64,000 bases of DNA, taken from the NCBI RefSeq assembly GCF_034366625.1, contig NZ_JAXMIH010000005.1, positions 124,001 through 188,000 of the forward strand, read 5' to 3'. A program made the position numbers and the translations under genes. This DNA is from Prosthecobacter sp. (GTDB lineage Bacteria; Verrucomicrobiota; Verrucomicrobiia; Verrucomicrobiales; Verrucomicrobiaceae). The notes under the pieces were generated by a model. It searched no databases, had not been told where the DNA came from, and saw only the letters and a list, made by a program, of their open reading frames with translations. Below are positions 33,959 through 41,627 of the stretch, piece by piece. The first letter of the stretch is position 1; every line of letters begins with the position of its first letter.

Positions 33959-35002
33959 ATGAGCCAGACCGCCAATCTCCATATCGCCTCCAACATCGCG
34001 CTGCCGTCGCCGCGCTCGATGGTCGTTGAAATCGCCCCTACCGAGGCGCAAACCGCCTTTGTGGCCGAATCACGCCGCGACATCCGCGACATCCTGTTCG
34101 GCAATGACTCGCGATTCCTCATCGTGCTCGGTCCGTGCTCGATTCACGATCCCGAGGCCGGTTTGGAGTATGCGCGGAAGCTCGCTGCGCTGGCGCAAGA
34201 GCTGAAGGACCGGCTGTGCATCGTCATGCGCGTCTATTTTGAAAAACCGCGCACCACGGTCGGCTGGAAGGGCCTCATCATGGACCCCGACCTCGACGGC
34301 ACCTGCAACATCCCCGACGGCCTGCGCCTCGCTCGGAAAATCCTGCGTGACGTGCTTGATCTCGGCCTGCCCACCGCCACGGAGTTGCTCGATCCCATCA
34401 CGCCGCAGTACATCGCCGATTTGATCAGTTGGAGCGCCATCGGAGCGCGCACAACGGAATCGCAAACGCACCGCCAGATGGCCTCCGGGCTCTCCATGCC
34501 GCTCGGATTCAAAAACGGCACCTTTGGGCACATCATGCCCGCCATCAACGCGATCAAAGCCGCGATGCAGTCGCAGACCTTTCTCGGCGTGAGTGAGGAC
34601 GGCGTGGCCTCCGCCGTGACGACGAGCGGCAATCCCGACTGCCACATCATCCTGCGCGGCGGTGAAAGTGGCCCGAACTATGGAGCTGACGATGTACACG
34701 AGACCATCGCCGGCCTTGAAGCCGCGAAGCTCAAGCCCGCGATCATGATCGACGCCAGCCACGGCAACTGCGCCAAGGACCACCGCCGCATGCCCGATGT
34801 CTTCCGCGAAATCGTGCGCCAGCGCGCCGCCGGCCAGAAAGCCATCATCGGCGCGATGCTGGAGAGCAATCTCGTCGGAGGCAGTCAAAAATTTCCACAG
34901 CCACTCGACCAACTCACACGCGGCCAGTCCATCACCGATGCATGCATCGACTGGGACACGACAGAGAGCCTGCTGCGTGAAGCGCATGCTGCTTTGAAAT
35001 GA
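33959..35002 (+). CDS. 3-deoxy-7-phosphoheptulonate (DAHP) synthase, AroG type
   Basis: A 347-residue class I (AroFGH-like) enzyme that condenses phosphoenolpyruvate and erythrose 4-phosphate, the first step of aromatic amino acid synthesis. Motifs are FLIVLGPCSIHDPEAGLEYA, VMRVYFEKPRTTVGWKGLI (active-site KPRT), GARTTESQTHRQMASGLSMP, PVGFKNGT-like LGFKNGTFGHIM, IMIDASHGNCAKDHRRM and IIGAMLESNLVGGSQ. Length matches E. coli AroG. Starts at 33938 and 33959 are both possible; 33959 aligns better with the family. No other shikimate genes are nearby. Confidence 0.95.
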   Translation: MSQTANLHIASNIALPSPRSMVVEIAPTEAQTAFVAESRRDIRDILFGNDSRFLIVLGPCSIHDPEAGLEYARKLAALAQELKDRLCIVMRVYFEKPRTTVGWKGLIMDPDLDGTCNIPDGLRLARKILRDVLDLGLPTATELLDPITPQYIADLISWSAIGARTTESQTHRQMASGLSMPLGFKNGTFGHIMPAINAIKAAMQSQTFLGVSEDGVASAVTTSGNPDCHIILRGGESGPNYGADDVHETIAGLEAAKLKPAIMIDASHGNCAKDHRRMPDVFREIVRQRAAGQKAIIGAMLESNLVGGSQKFPQPLDQLTRGQSITDACIDWDTTESLLREAHAALK

Positions 35003-35028
35003 TCCGGCCAAAAGCCGTGAGTAGTGCT

Positions 35029-35080
35029 CCAAGGTGATGATTTCGTGGGTCAGCCAACTCATTTGGCTCCTTGGTTTTTT
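35029..35080 (+). terminator. Intrinsic terminator after the DAHP synthase gene
   Basis: A nested stem forms: outer CCAAGG (35029-35034) with CCTTGG (35069-35074), inner AGCCAA (35052-35057) with TTGGCT (35063-35068). Six T residues follow directly at 35075-35080. Confidence 0.75.
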
Positions 35081-35085
35081 AATCC

Positions 35086-35114
35086 TTGTCTTAAACAAGC
35101 GCACTACCTATATC
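35086..35114 (+). promoter_or_regulatory. Sigma-70-type promoter and palindrome before the aldehyde dehydrogenase gene
   Basis: TTGTCT (35086-35091) and TATATC (35109-35114) are separated by 17 bases, a good -35/-10 arrangement 16 bases before the ATG at 35130. The -35 overlaps the inverted repeat CTTGT/ACAAG (35085-35089 with 35095-35099), a possible operator. The leader would be very short. Confidence 0.55.
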
Positions 35115-35129
35115 CTGTTTTAGTTCATT

Positions 35130-36650
35130 ATGAGTGCCCATACTTCCGCCACATTGTCCGCATTGCCTCTTTGTGCCGCGAACATCACTTTCATCCAACG
35201 GGCCAACAAACTCCTCATCGGCGGTCAGTGGGTGCCATCGGCCAGTGACAAAACCTTCCCCAGCTACAATCCAGCGACCGGCGAAGTGCTGACGCATTGC
35301 GCGGAAGGTGACGCGGAGGACATCAACCGTGCAGTCAAGGCGGCACGAAAGGCGTTTGAATCGGGACCGTGGAAGACGATGACTGCCTCGGAGCGCGGGC
35401 GCATCGTGTGGAAGATCGGCGATCTGATGCTGCAGCACATCGATGAGCTGGCGGAATTGGAAGCGCTGGACAACGGCAAGACGCTGACCGAGGCGCGTTA
35501 CGTCGATCTGCCGCTGTCGGCGGACGCATTTCATTACATGGCGGGCTGGGCCACGAAGATCACGGGACAGACGATCAATGTGTCCGTGCCGTATGCGCCG
35601 GGGGCGAAGTTTCATGCTTATTCGCTGAAGGAACCTGTCGGCGTGGTGGGGCAGATCATTCCGTGGAATTTTCCGCTGCTCATGGCTGCTTGGAAGCTGG
35701 CGCCGGCACTCGCTGCGGGCTGCACGATCGTCTTGAAACCAGCGGAACAGACCCCGTTGACCGCGCTGCGGCTCGGCGAACTGATGATCGAGGCCGGTGT
35801 GCCGGAAGGCGTGGTGAACATCGTCACGGGCTACGGCGAGACGGCGGGCGCGGCGCTCGCGGCGCATCCAGATGTCGATAAAGTGGCCTTCACCGGCTCC
35901 ACCGAGGTCGGGAAGCTGATTTTGAAGGCGGCAGCGGGGAATTTGAAAAAAGTAAGCCTCGAACTCGGTGGCAAATCACCGCAGGTGATCTTCAAGGACG
36001 CGCCGAGCATCGAAGCGGCGATCGCGGGCGCGGCTCAGGGCATCTTTTTCAATCAAGGCCAGTGCTGCGTGGCCGGGACGCGGTTGTTTGTGGAGCAGGA
36101 CATCTTCGAAGAAGTCACGCAGGGCATCGCGGCGGCGGCGAAGAACATCAAATTGGGCTTCGGGCTTGATGCAGGCACGCAGATGGGGCCGCTGGTGTCG
36201 CAGGAGCAGCTCACGCGGGTCACGGGTTACATCGAGTCCGGCAAACAAGATGGCGCAAATTTCCTCACTGGCGGTGCGCGGCATGGGGACAAGGGTTACT
36301 TCGTCGAGCCGACGATCATCACCAACACGCGGCCGGAAATGAAGGTGGTGCGTGAGGAAATCTTCGGTCCCGTGATCGTGGCGGAACCTTTCACTGACGA
36401 GGCGGATGTGATGCGTCGTGCCAATGACACCACCTATGGCCTCGCCGCAGGCGTGTGGAGCAATGATGTGGCGCGTGCCCACCGTGTGGCCGCCGCCTTC
36501 CACGCGGGCACCGTGTGGGTGAACTGCTACTACGTTTTCGATTCGGCGCTGCCGTTTGGCGGCTACAAGCAATCCGGCTGGGGGCGTGAGATGAGTGGTG
36601 AGGCGCTGGAGCTGTACACGGAAACCAAGGCGGTCATCATCGGTCTGTGA
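35130..36650 (+). CDS. Aldehyde dehydrogenase family protein
   Basis: A 506-residue NAD(P)-dependent aldehyde dehydrogenase of the betaine/phenylacetaldehyde dehydrogenase-like group. It shows VGQIIPWNFPLLMAAWKLAP, the coenzyme loop VAFTGSTEVGKLILKAA, the general-base motif VSLELGGKSPQVIF and the catalytic cysteine Cys313 in FNQGQCCVAGTR, plus EEIFGPVI and PFGGYKQSGWGREMS. Length is normal. It ends 4 bases before the GTG of the next gene, so the two may share a transcript. A choline dehydrogenase-like GMC gene lies downstream of that, which could fit alcohol-to-aldehyde-to-acid oxidation, but the substrate is unproven. Confidence 0.94.
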   Translation: MSAHTSATLSALPLCAANITFIQRANKLLIGGQWVPSASDKTFPSYNPATGEVLTHCAEGDAEDINRAVKAARKAFESGPWKTMTASERGRIVWKIGDLMLQHIDELAELEALDNGKTLTEARYVDLPLSADAFHYMAGWATKITGQTINVSVPYAPGAKFHAYSLKEPVGVVGQIIPWNFPLLMAAWKLAPALAAGCTIVLKPAEQTPLTALRLGELMIEAGVPEGVVNIVTGYGETAGAALAAHPDVDKVAFTGSTEVGKLILKAAAGNLKKVSLELGGKSPQVIFKDAPSIEAAIAGAAQGIFFNQGQCCVAGTRLFVEQDIFEEVTQGIAAAAKNIKLGFGLDAGTQMGPLVSQEQLTRVTGYIESGKQDGANFLTGGARHGDKGYFVEPTIITNTRPEMKVVREEIFGPVIVAEPFTDEADVMRRANDTTYGLAAGVWSNDVARAHRVAAAFHAGTVWVNCYYVFDSALPFGGYKQSGWGREMSGEALELYTETKAVIIGL

Positions 36651-36654
36651 TCTT

Positions 36655-39600
36655 GTGAAATGCGCGCAATGCAGCTCTGACAACCCGGCCGAGGCCAAAT
36701 TTTGCACCCAATGCGGGGGCGAATTGAAGCGTCGTTGCGCGCAGTGCCTGACGGAAATCAGCGCCAAGGCTAAATTCTGTCATGAGTGCGGCACGCCGGT
36801 GGGAGTGAGTCCAAACCAAGTCGGCGTCGCCGAACCGGTCGCCGCCGAGCCACGCGTTTTGCCCACGGTCACGCGGGAAATGGCCTCTGCGGCCATCGCT
36901 CCGGCGGATGGTAACACGGCGGAGCGCCGCCAGCTCACGGTGATCTTCAGCGATCTCGTGTCCTTCACGCAGTTGTCGCAAAAAATGGACCCGGAAGACC
37001 TCAACACCGTGGTGCATGACTACTACAACGTGTGCAAGGCCGTGTGCAAAAGCTACGAGGGCCATGTGGCCAACTATCTTGGCGACGGCGTGCTGATGTT
37101 CTTCGGTTACCCCGTGGCGCATGAAGACGATGCCAGCCGTGCCGTGCGCACCGGCCTGGCGATCATCGAAGGCGTGTCCGCGCTCAATCAGCGCACGCAC
37201 AACACCGGCGGCATCAAGCTCCAGGTGCGCGTGGGCGTGCATACCGGTCTCATGATCGTGGGCGATGATCGTGCGGGCAACTGGCAGCAAATGGCGCTGG
37301 GCGAAACGCTGAACATCGCCGCACGCGTCCAGGCGGTGGGGCAGCCGGACTCCGTGGTGGCCAGCGCGGTGACGCAGAAACTCATCGAGGGCTTTTTCTC
37401 CTGTCGCAGCCTCGGCATTCACACGCTGAAAGGCGTGGAGCGGCCGATGGAGGTGTTTGAAGTCTCGCATGAAACGACCGCGCGCAGCCGTCTCGAAGCT
37501 GCGGGCCGTGGCGGCCTCACACCGCTCACCGGTCGCGAGAGCGAGGTGCAGCAGTTGCTTGAATGCTGGGAGGAAAATTATCAGGGCAAGGGACAGGCCG
37601 TGCTGCTCAGTGGCGAGGCAGGCATCGGCAAATCACGGCTGGTGCAGATGCTCAAGGAGCATGTCGCCAATGTGCCGGGCGCGTGGCTCACTCCGTGCCA
37701 GTGCTCGCCGTATCACAAGAGCACGGCGTTCCATCATTACGCCGATCTGCTGGAGCGCGTGGTGCTGAAATTTGACCGCAATGAACGCCCGCGTGACCGG
37801 CTGCAAAAAGTGGAGGGCTTGCTGCGCCAGTACGGTATTGAGCTGGAGGTGACGCTGCCTTCGCTCGCGGCGCTGCTGTCCATCCCGCCAGAGGCCGGCT
37901 ACACGCCGGTGGAAGAGCCGCAGCAGCAGAAACGCGCCATTATTGAGAGCTATGTTCACATCTTGAAGGAGCGTTCGAAGAAACAGCCGCTGCTGCTCGT
38001 GGTGGAGGATTTGCAGTGGGCTGATCCGTCCTCGCTGGATATTTTGGGCGAGGTGGTGGCCGCTGTGGCGGACCACCGCATCCTGGCGCTGTTCACCTGC
38101 CGGCCGGATTTTGATTCACCGTGGAAAAATGTGCTGCAGGTGAAACACATCGCCCTCCAGCGGCTCAATCCGCAGCAGGTGCGCACGATCTGCCTGCGTG
38201 TTGCCCATGGCAAGGCGCTGCCGGAGGAAGTGATCGAGCAAATCATCTCCCGCACCGATGGCGTTCCGTTGTTTGTCGAGGAATTGACGAAAATGGTCAT
38301 GGAGTCCGGCATGTTGAAGGAATTGGGAGATTCCTTTGCGCTCTCCGGCCCGCTGCCATCGCTGGCGATCCCCACCACGCTGCAAGATTCGCTGATGGCG
38401 CGTCTGGACCGGCTGCACACGGTCAAAGAGATCGCACAGGTAGGCTCCGTGATGGGTCGCGAATTCATCTTTGAGCTGATGCGGCATGTGTATCCGCTGG
38501 AGAACTCGTTGCTGCGCGTCAGCCTTGCGCAGCTCGTGGATGCGGAGCTGCTGTTTCAGACCACGGGCGACTCCGACGCCACCTACACGTTCAAGCACGC
38601 GCTCGTGCAGGAGGCGGCCTACCAGTCGCTGGTGAAGTCACGCCGCCAGCATTACCACCGCATCATCGCGCAGGCGCTGGAGGAGCATTTCCCGCACACC
38701 GCCGCCACGGACATGGAAGTGCTGGCGCATCATTACACGGAGGCCAATCTGCCGTGGCAGGCCGTGCCGTATCTGCTCAAGGCCGGTGCCAGCGCCGCGA
38801 ACCGTTCCGCGCATTCGGAAGCCATCACGCATCTCAATCGCGCCATCGAGTTGCTCAAAAAACTGCCCGACAACTCCCAGCGCTGGCAGCACGAGATCCA
38901 GGCGCTCATCGCTCTCGGTGTCTCGCTCACCGCGACGAAAGGTTACGGCGTCAAGGAAGTCGAGCGCACCTACACGCGTGCGCGTGAACTGAGCGAGCAG
39001 TGCGGCACGCCAGGACAGTTGTTTCAGTCACGCTACGGCCTGTGGCGGCTGCACATGCTGCGCGCGGAATACGGCATCGCCACGCAGCAGGGCGAGGAGT
39101 TGCTCGAACTCGCCAACCGGCAGGACAACACGGCCTTTCACATCGCCGCGCATCGTGCGCTGGGTGCCACGCTGTTCTATCGCGGCCAGTTTCAGCGCTC
39201 CAACGAGCACGTCGCCAGCGTGATCGCCGCCACGACCACCACCGAGGGCGACAGCGACACGCTGGTGCGTGACATCTACGACGTCGTCGATCCCCGCGTC
39301 ACCTGCCGCTCCTATCTCTCATGGATCTTGTGGATGCTCGGCCATGTCGGCCAGGCGCAGAAGGAAAGCCAGCGTGCCATCGCGCTCGCGGAGCAGTTGC
39401 AGCATCCGTTTTCCATCGCGCTGGCCCTCAGCTTCGCCACCTGGCTGGAGCAGTTTTGCGGCAATGTCGCGCGCGTCAAAGAACTGGCCGCACGCGCCAT
39501 GGCGCATTGTAAAATGCACGGCTTTCCGTTCTGGATCGGCTGGAATCAAGTCATGCTCGGCTGGGCCGCCGCGCATGAGAAAGGCACCATCGGCGATGCC

Positions 39601-40059
39601 GTCTCCCTCATTCACAAAGGCCTCGCCTACTGGAATGAAAAAGGTTCCAACCTCGGCCGCGGTTACTTCCTCTGCCTGCTGGCCGAGACGCACATGCGCC
39701 GCGACGAATGGGCGCAGAGCATGGACGCGCTGTCCCAGGCCCAGGCCTTCGCGAATGAAACCGACGAACGCTACTGGGAGGCCGAGCGCTTCCGTCTCAG
39801 TGGCGAGTTGCTGATGCGCCAGGGGCAATCCTCCGAGCAGGCGGAAATTTTCTTCCAGCAGGCGCTGGCCAAGGCGCGTGAGCTGTCCGCCCGCTCTCTT
39901 GAACTGCGCGCCGCCACCAGCCTCGCGCAATTGGCGCAGAAGAATGGTCGCGCGGGTGATGCCAAAGCCACGCTCGCCGCCGTGCTCACGACGTTCGCCG
40001 AAGAACAGGACACGCCGGACATGGCCGCCGCCCGCACGCTCCTCGCCGAGCTGGTCTGA
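36655..40059 (+). CDS. Zinc-ribbon, class III cyclase, AAA/STAND ATPase and TPR protein
   Basis: A 1134-residue signalling protein with a GTG start 4 bases after the aldehyde dehydrogenase stop. Two zinc ribbons come first (Cys3, Cys6, Cys17, Cys20 and Cys28, Cys31, Cys42, Cys45). A class III nucleotide cyclase domain (about 90-285) keeps both metal aspartates, Asp100 in VIFSDLVSF and Asp144 in YLGDGVLMFF, and the Asn/Arg pair in GETLNIAARVQA. An ATPase follows with Walker A GEAGIGKS (320-327) and Walker B LLLVVEDLQWADPS, then a helical and TPR-like C-terminal half (about 690-1134). The catalytic residues suggest an active cyclase controlled by the ATPase/TPR part. The signal is unknown. Confidence 0.93.
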   Translation: MKCAQCSSDNPAEAKFCTQCGGELKRRCAQCLTEISAKAKFCHECGTPVGVSPNQVGVAEPVAAEPRVLPTVTREMASAAIAPADGNTAERRQLTVIFSDLVSFTQLSQKMDPEDLNTVVHDYYNVCKAVCKSYEGHVANYLGDGVLMFFGYPVAHEDDASRAVRTGLAIIEGVSALNQRTHNTGGIKLQVRVGVHTGLMIVGDDRAGNWQQMALGETLNIAARVQAVGQPDSVVASAVTQKLIEGFFSCRSLGIHTLKGVERPMEVFEVSHETTARSRLEAAGRGGLTPLTGRESEVQQLLECWEENYQGKGQAVLLSGEAGIGKSRLVQMLKEHVANVPGAWLTPCQCSPYHKSTAFHHYADLLERVVLKFDRNERPRDRLQKVEGLLRQYGIELEVTLPSLAALLSIPPEAGYTPVEEPQQQKRAIIESYVHILKERSKKQPLLLVVEDLQWADPSSLDILGEVVAAVADHRILALFTCRPDFDSPWKNVLQVKHIALQRLNPQQVRTICLRVAHGKALPEEVIEQIISRTDGVPLFVEELTKMVMESGMLKELGDSFALSGPLPSLAIPTTLQDSLMARLDRLHTVKEIAQVGSVMGREFIFELMRHVYPLENSLLRVSLAQLVDAELLFQTTGDSDATYTFKHALVQEAAYQSLVKSRRQHYHRIIAQALEEHFPHTAATDMEVLAHHYTEANLPWQAVPYLLKAGASAANRSAHSEAITHLNRAIELLKKLPDNSQRWQHEIQALIALGVSLTATKGYGVKEVERTYTRARELSEQCGTPGQLFQSRYGLWRLHMLRAEYGIATQQGEELLELANRQDNTAFHIAAHRALGATLFYRGQFQRSNEHVASVIAATTTTEGDSDTLVRDIYDVVDPRVTCRSYLSWILWMLGHVGQAQKESQRAIALAEQLQHPFSIALALSFATWLEQFCGNVARVKELAARAMAHCKMHGFPFWIGWNQVMLGWAAAHEKGTIGDAVSLIHKGLAYWNEKGSNLGRGYFLCLLAETHMRRDEWAQSMDALSQAQAFANETDERYWEAERFRLSGELLMRQGQSSEQAEIFFQQALAKARELSARSLELRAATSLAQLAQKNGRAGDAKATLAAVLTTFAEEQDTPDMAAARTLLAELV

Positions 40060-40081
40060 ACGATTTTCCCACACCACACGC

Positions 40082-41602
40082 ATGACCACAGACACCTATG
40101 ACTACATCGTCGTCGGCGCAGGCTCCGCAGGCTGCGCCGTCGCCGCACGGCTTTCCGAAAATCCAGCCGTGCGCGTGCTGCTGCTCGAAGGCGGCGGCAC
40201 GCATGACCACGCGAACGTGCATGATCCGGTGCAATGGCCCACGCTGTTCTATGGCGAGCTGTCCTGGAACTATGTGACGGCACCGATGAAGTCCTGCCTC
40301 AACCGCGTTGACCATGTGCCACGCGCGAAAATGCTCGGCGGCTGCCACAGCCACAACGCGAACGCCTGGGTGCGCGGCCATCCCTCCGATTACGATCGCT
40401 GGGCCGCTGCGGGCAATGACGGCTGGAGCTGGAAGGACGTGCTGCCCGTGTTCAAGAAAATCGAAGACTGGCAAGGCCCCGCCGATGAACTGCGCGGCAC
40501 TGGCGGCCCGATGTATGTCACACCACCGGTGAATCCGAACCCGGTGGCCGCTGCATTCGTCGAATCCGGCCCCGCCATCGGTTTGCCGAAGGTGTTCGAC
40601 AACAACAGCACGTCGATGGAAGGCACCAGCTACTTCAATTTTACCGTGAAGGACGGCAAACGCTTCAGCGTCGTGAACGCCTACCTGCTGCCCGCGATGC
40701 AGCGCAAAAATCTCACTGTCATCACGAATGCGGAGACGCATCGCGTCATCATCGAAGGTGATCGCTGTGTCGGTGTCGAATTTGCACACGAAGGCAGGCT
40801 GCAAACCGTCCGCGCTGACAAAGAAGTCGTGCTCAGCGCCGGCGTCATCGGTTCGCCGTCGATCCTATTGCGTTCCGGCATCGGTCCTGCGGCTGAATTG
40901 GAACAACTCGGCATCAAGGTCGCGCTGGACCTCCCAGGCGTCGGCAAAAACCTCCAGGACCACGTTTTGTTCGCCGGCATCAACTACGAATGCAAAATCG
41001 AACTCCCTGCTCCGCGCAACAACGGCGCGGAAAGTACCATGTGGTGGAAGTCCGACTCCGCACTCGCCACGCCCGACATCCAGCCCGTCATCATCGAGTT
41101 CCCCTTCGCCACGCCCGATCTCGCGCCGCTGCTGCCGAACCAAAACTGCTACGCCATCGCTCCGAGCATCGTGCAGCCGCAGAGCCGCGGCTCGCTCACC
41201 CTCGCTTCCGCTGATGCCAGCGTGGCGCCCATCATCGACGTGAACTACTTCGAGGCCGAGGCCGATGTAAACGCGATGCACTTCTGCATCGAACTGTGTC
41301 GCGAAATGGGCGCTTCATCCGCCTTCGACCACTTGCGTAAACGCGAAGTCATCCCTGGCAAGCAGGGACGCATCGAAATGATCGAGACGCTAAAAAAAGG
41401 TGCCACCACCTACTTCCATCCCACCAGCACCTGCAAGATGGGCAGCGACGACCTCGCCGTCGTCGATTCACGTCTGCGCGTGCGCGGCATCACCGGCCTG
41501 CGCGTCGCGGATGCCTCCATCATGCCCACGATCACGACGGGCAACACCAACGCGCCCTCCGTCATGATCGGCGAGCAGGCGGCCGCCTTCATTTCAGCGT
41601 AA
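40082..41602 (+). CDS. GMC family FAD-dependent oxidoreductase (choline dehydrogenase-like)
   Basis: A 506-residue glucose-methanol-choline oxidoreductase. The FAD site is DYIVVGAGSAGCAVAARLSE at the N-terminus with VLLLEGGG after it. GMC signature 1 is around KMLGGCHSHNANAWVRGHPSDYD, signature 2 near VVLSAGVIGSPSILLRSGIG, and the C-terminal active-site region is YFHPTSTCKMG followed by GLRVADASIMPTITTGNTNA. There is no signal peptide, so it is likely cytoplasmic. It precedes the DNase II-like gene by 25 bases on the same strand. Whether the oxidoreductase and nuclease cooperate is unclear; they may simply share a transcript. Confidence 0.94.
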   Translation: MTTDTYDYIVVGAGSAGCAVAARLSENPAVRVLLLEGGGTHDHANVHDPVQWPTLFYGELSWNYVTAPMKSCLNRVDHVPRAKMLGGCHSHNANAWVRGHPSDYDRWAAAGNDGWSWKDVLPVFKKIEDWQGPADELRGTGGPMYVTPPVNPNPVAAAFVESGPAIGLPKVFDNNSTSMEGTSYFNFTVKDGKRFSVVNAYLLPAMQRKNLTVITNAETHRVIIEGDRCVGVEFAHEGRLQTVRADKEVVLSAGVIGSPSILLRSGIGPAAELEQLGIKVALDLPGVGKNLQDHVLFAGINYECKIELPAPRNNGAESTMWWKSDSALATPDIQPVIIEFPFATPDLAPLLPNQNCYAIAPSIVQPQSRGSLTLASADASVAPIIDVNYFEAEADVNAMHFCIELCREMGASSAFDHLRKREVIPGKQGRIEMIETLKKGATTYFHPTSTCKMGSDDLAVVDSRLRVRGITGLRVADASIMPTITTGNTNAPSVMIGEQAAAFISA

Positions 41603-41627
41603 CCCAACATCAACCACACAGACAGAC

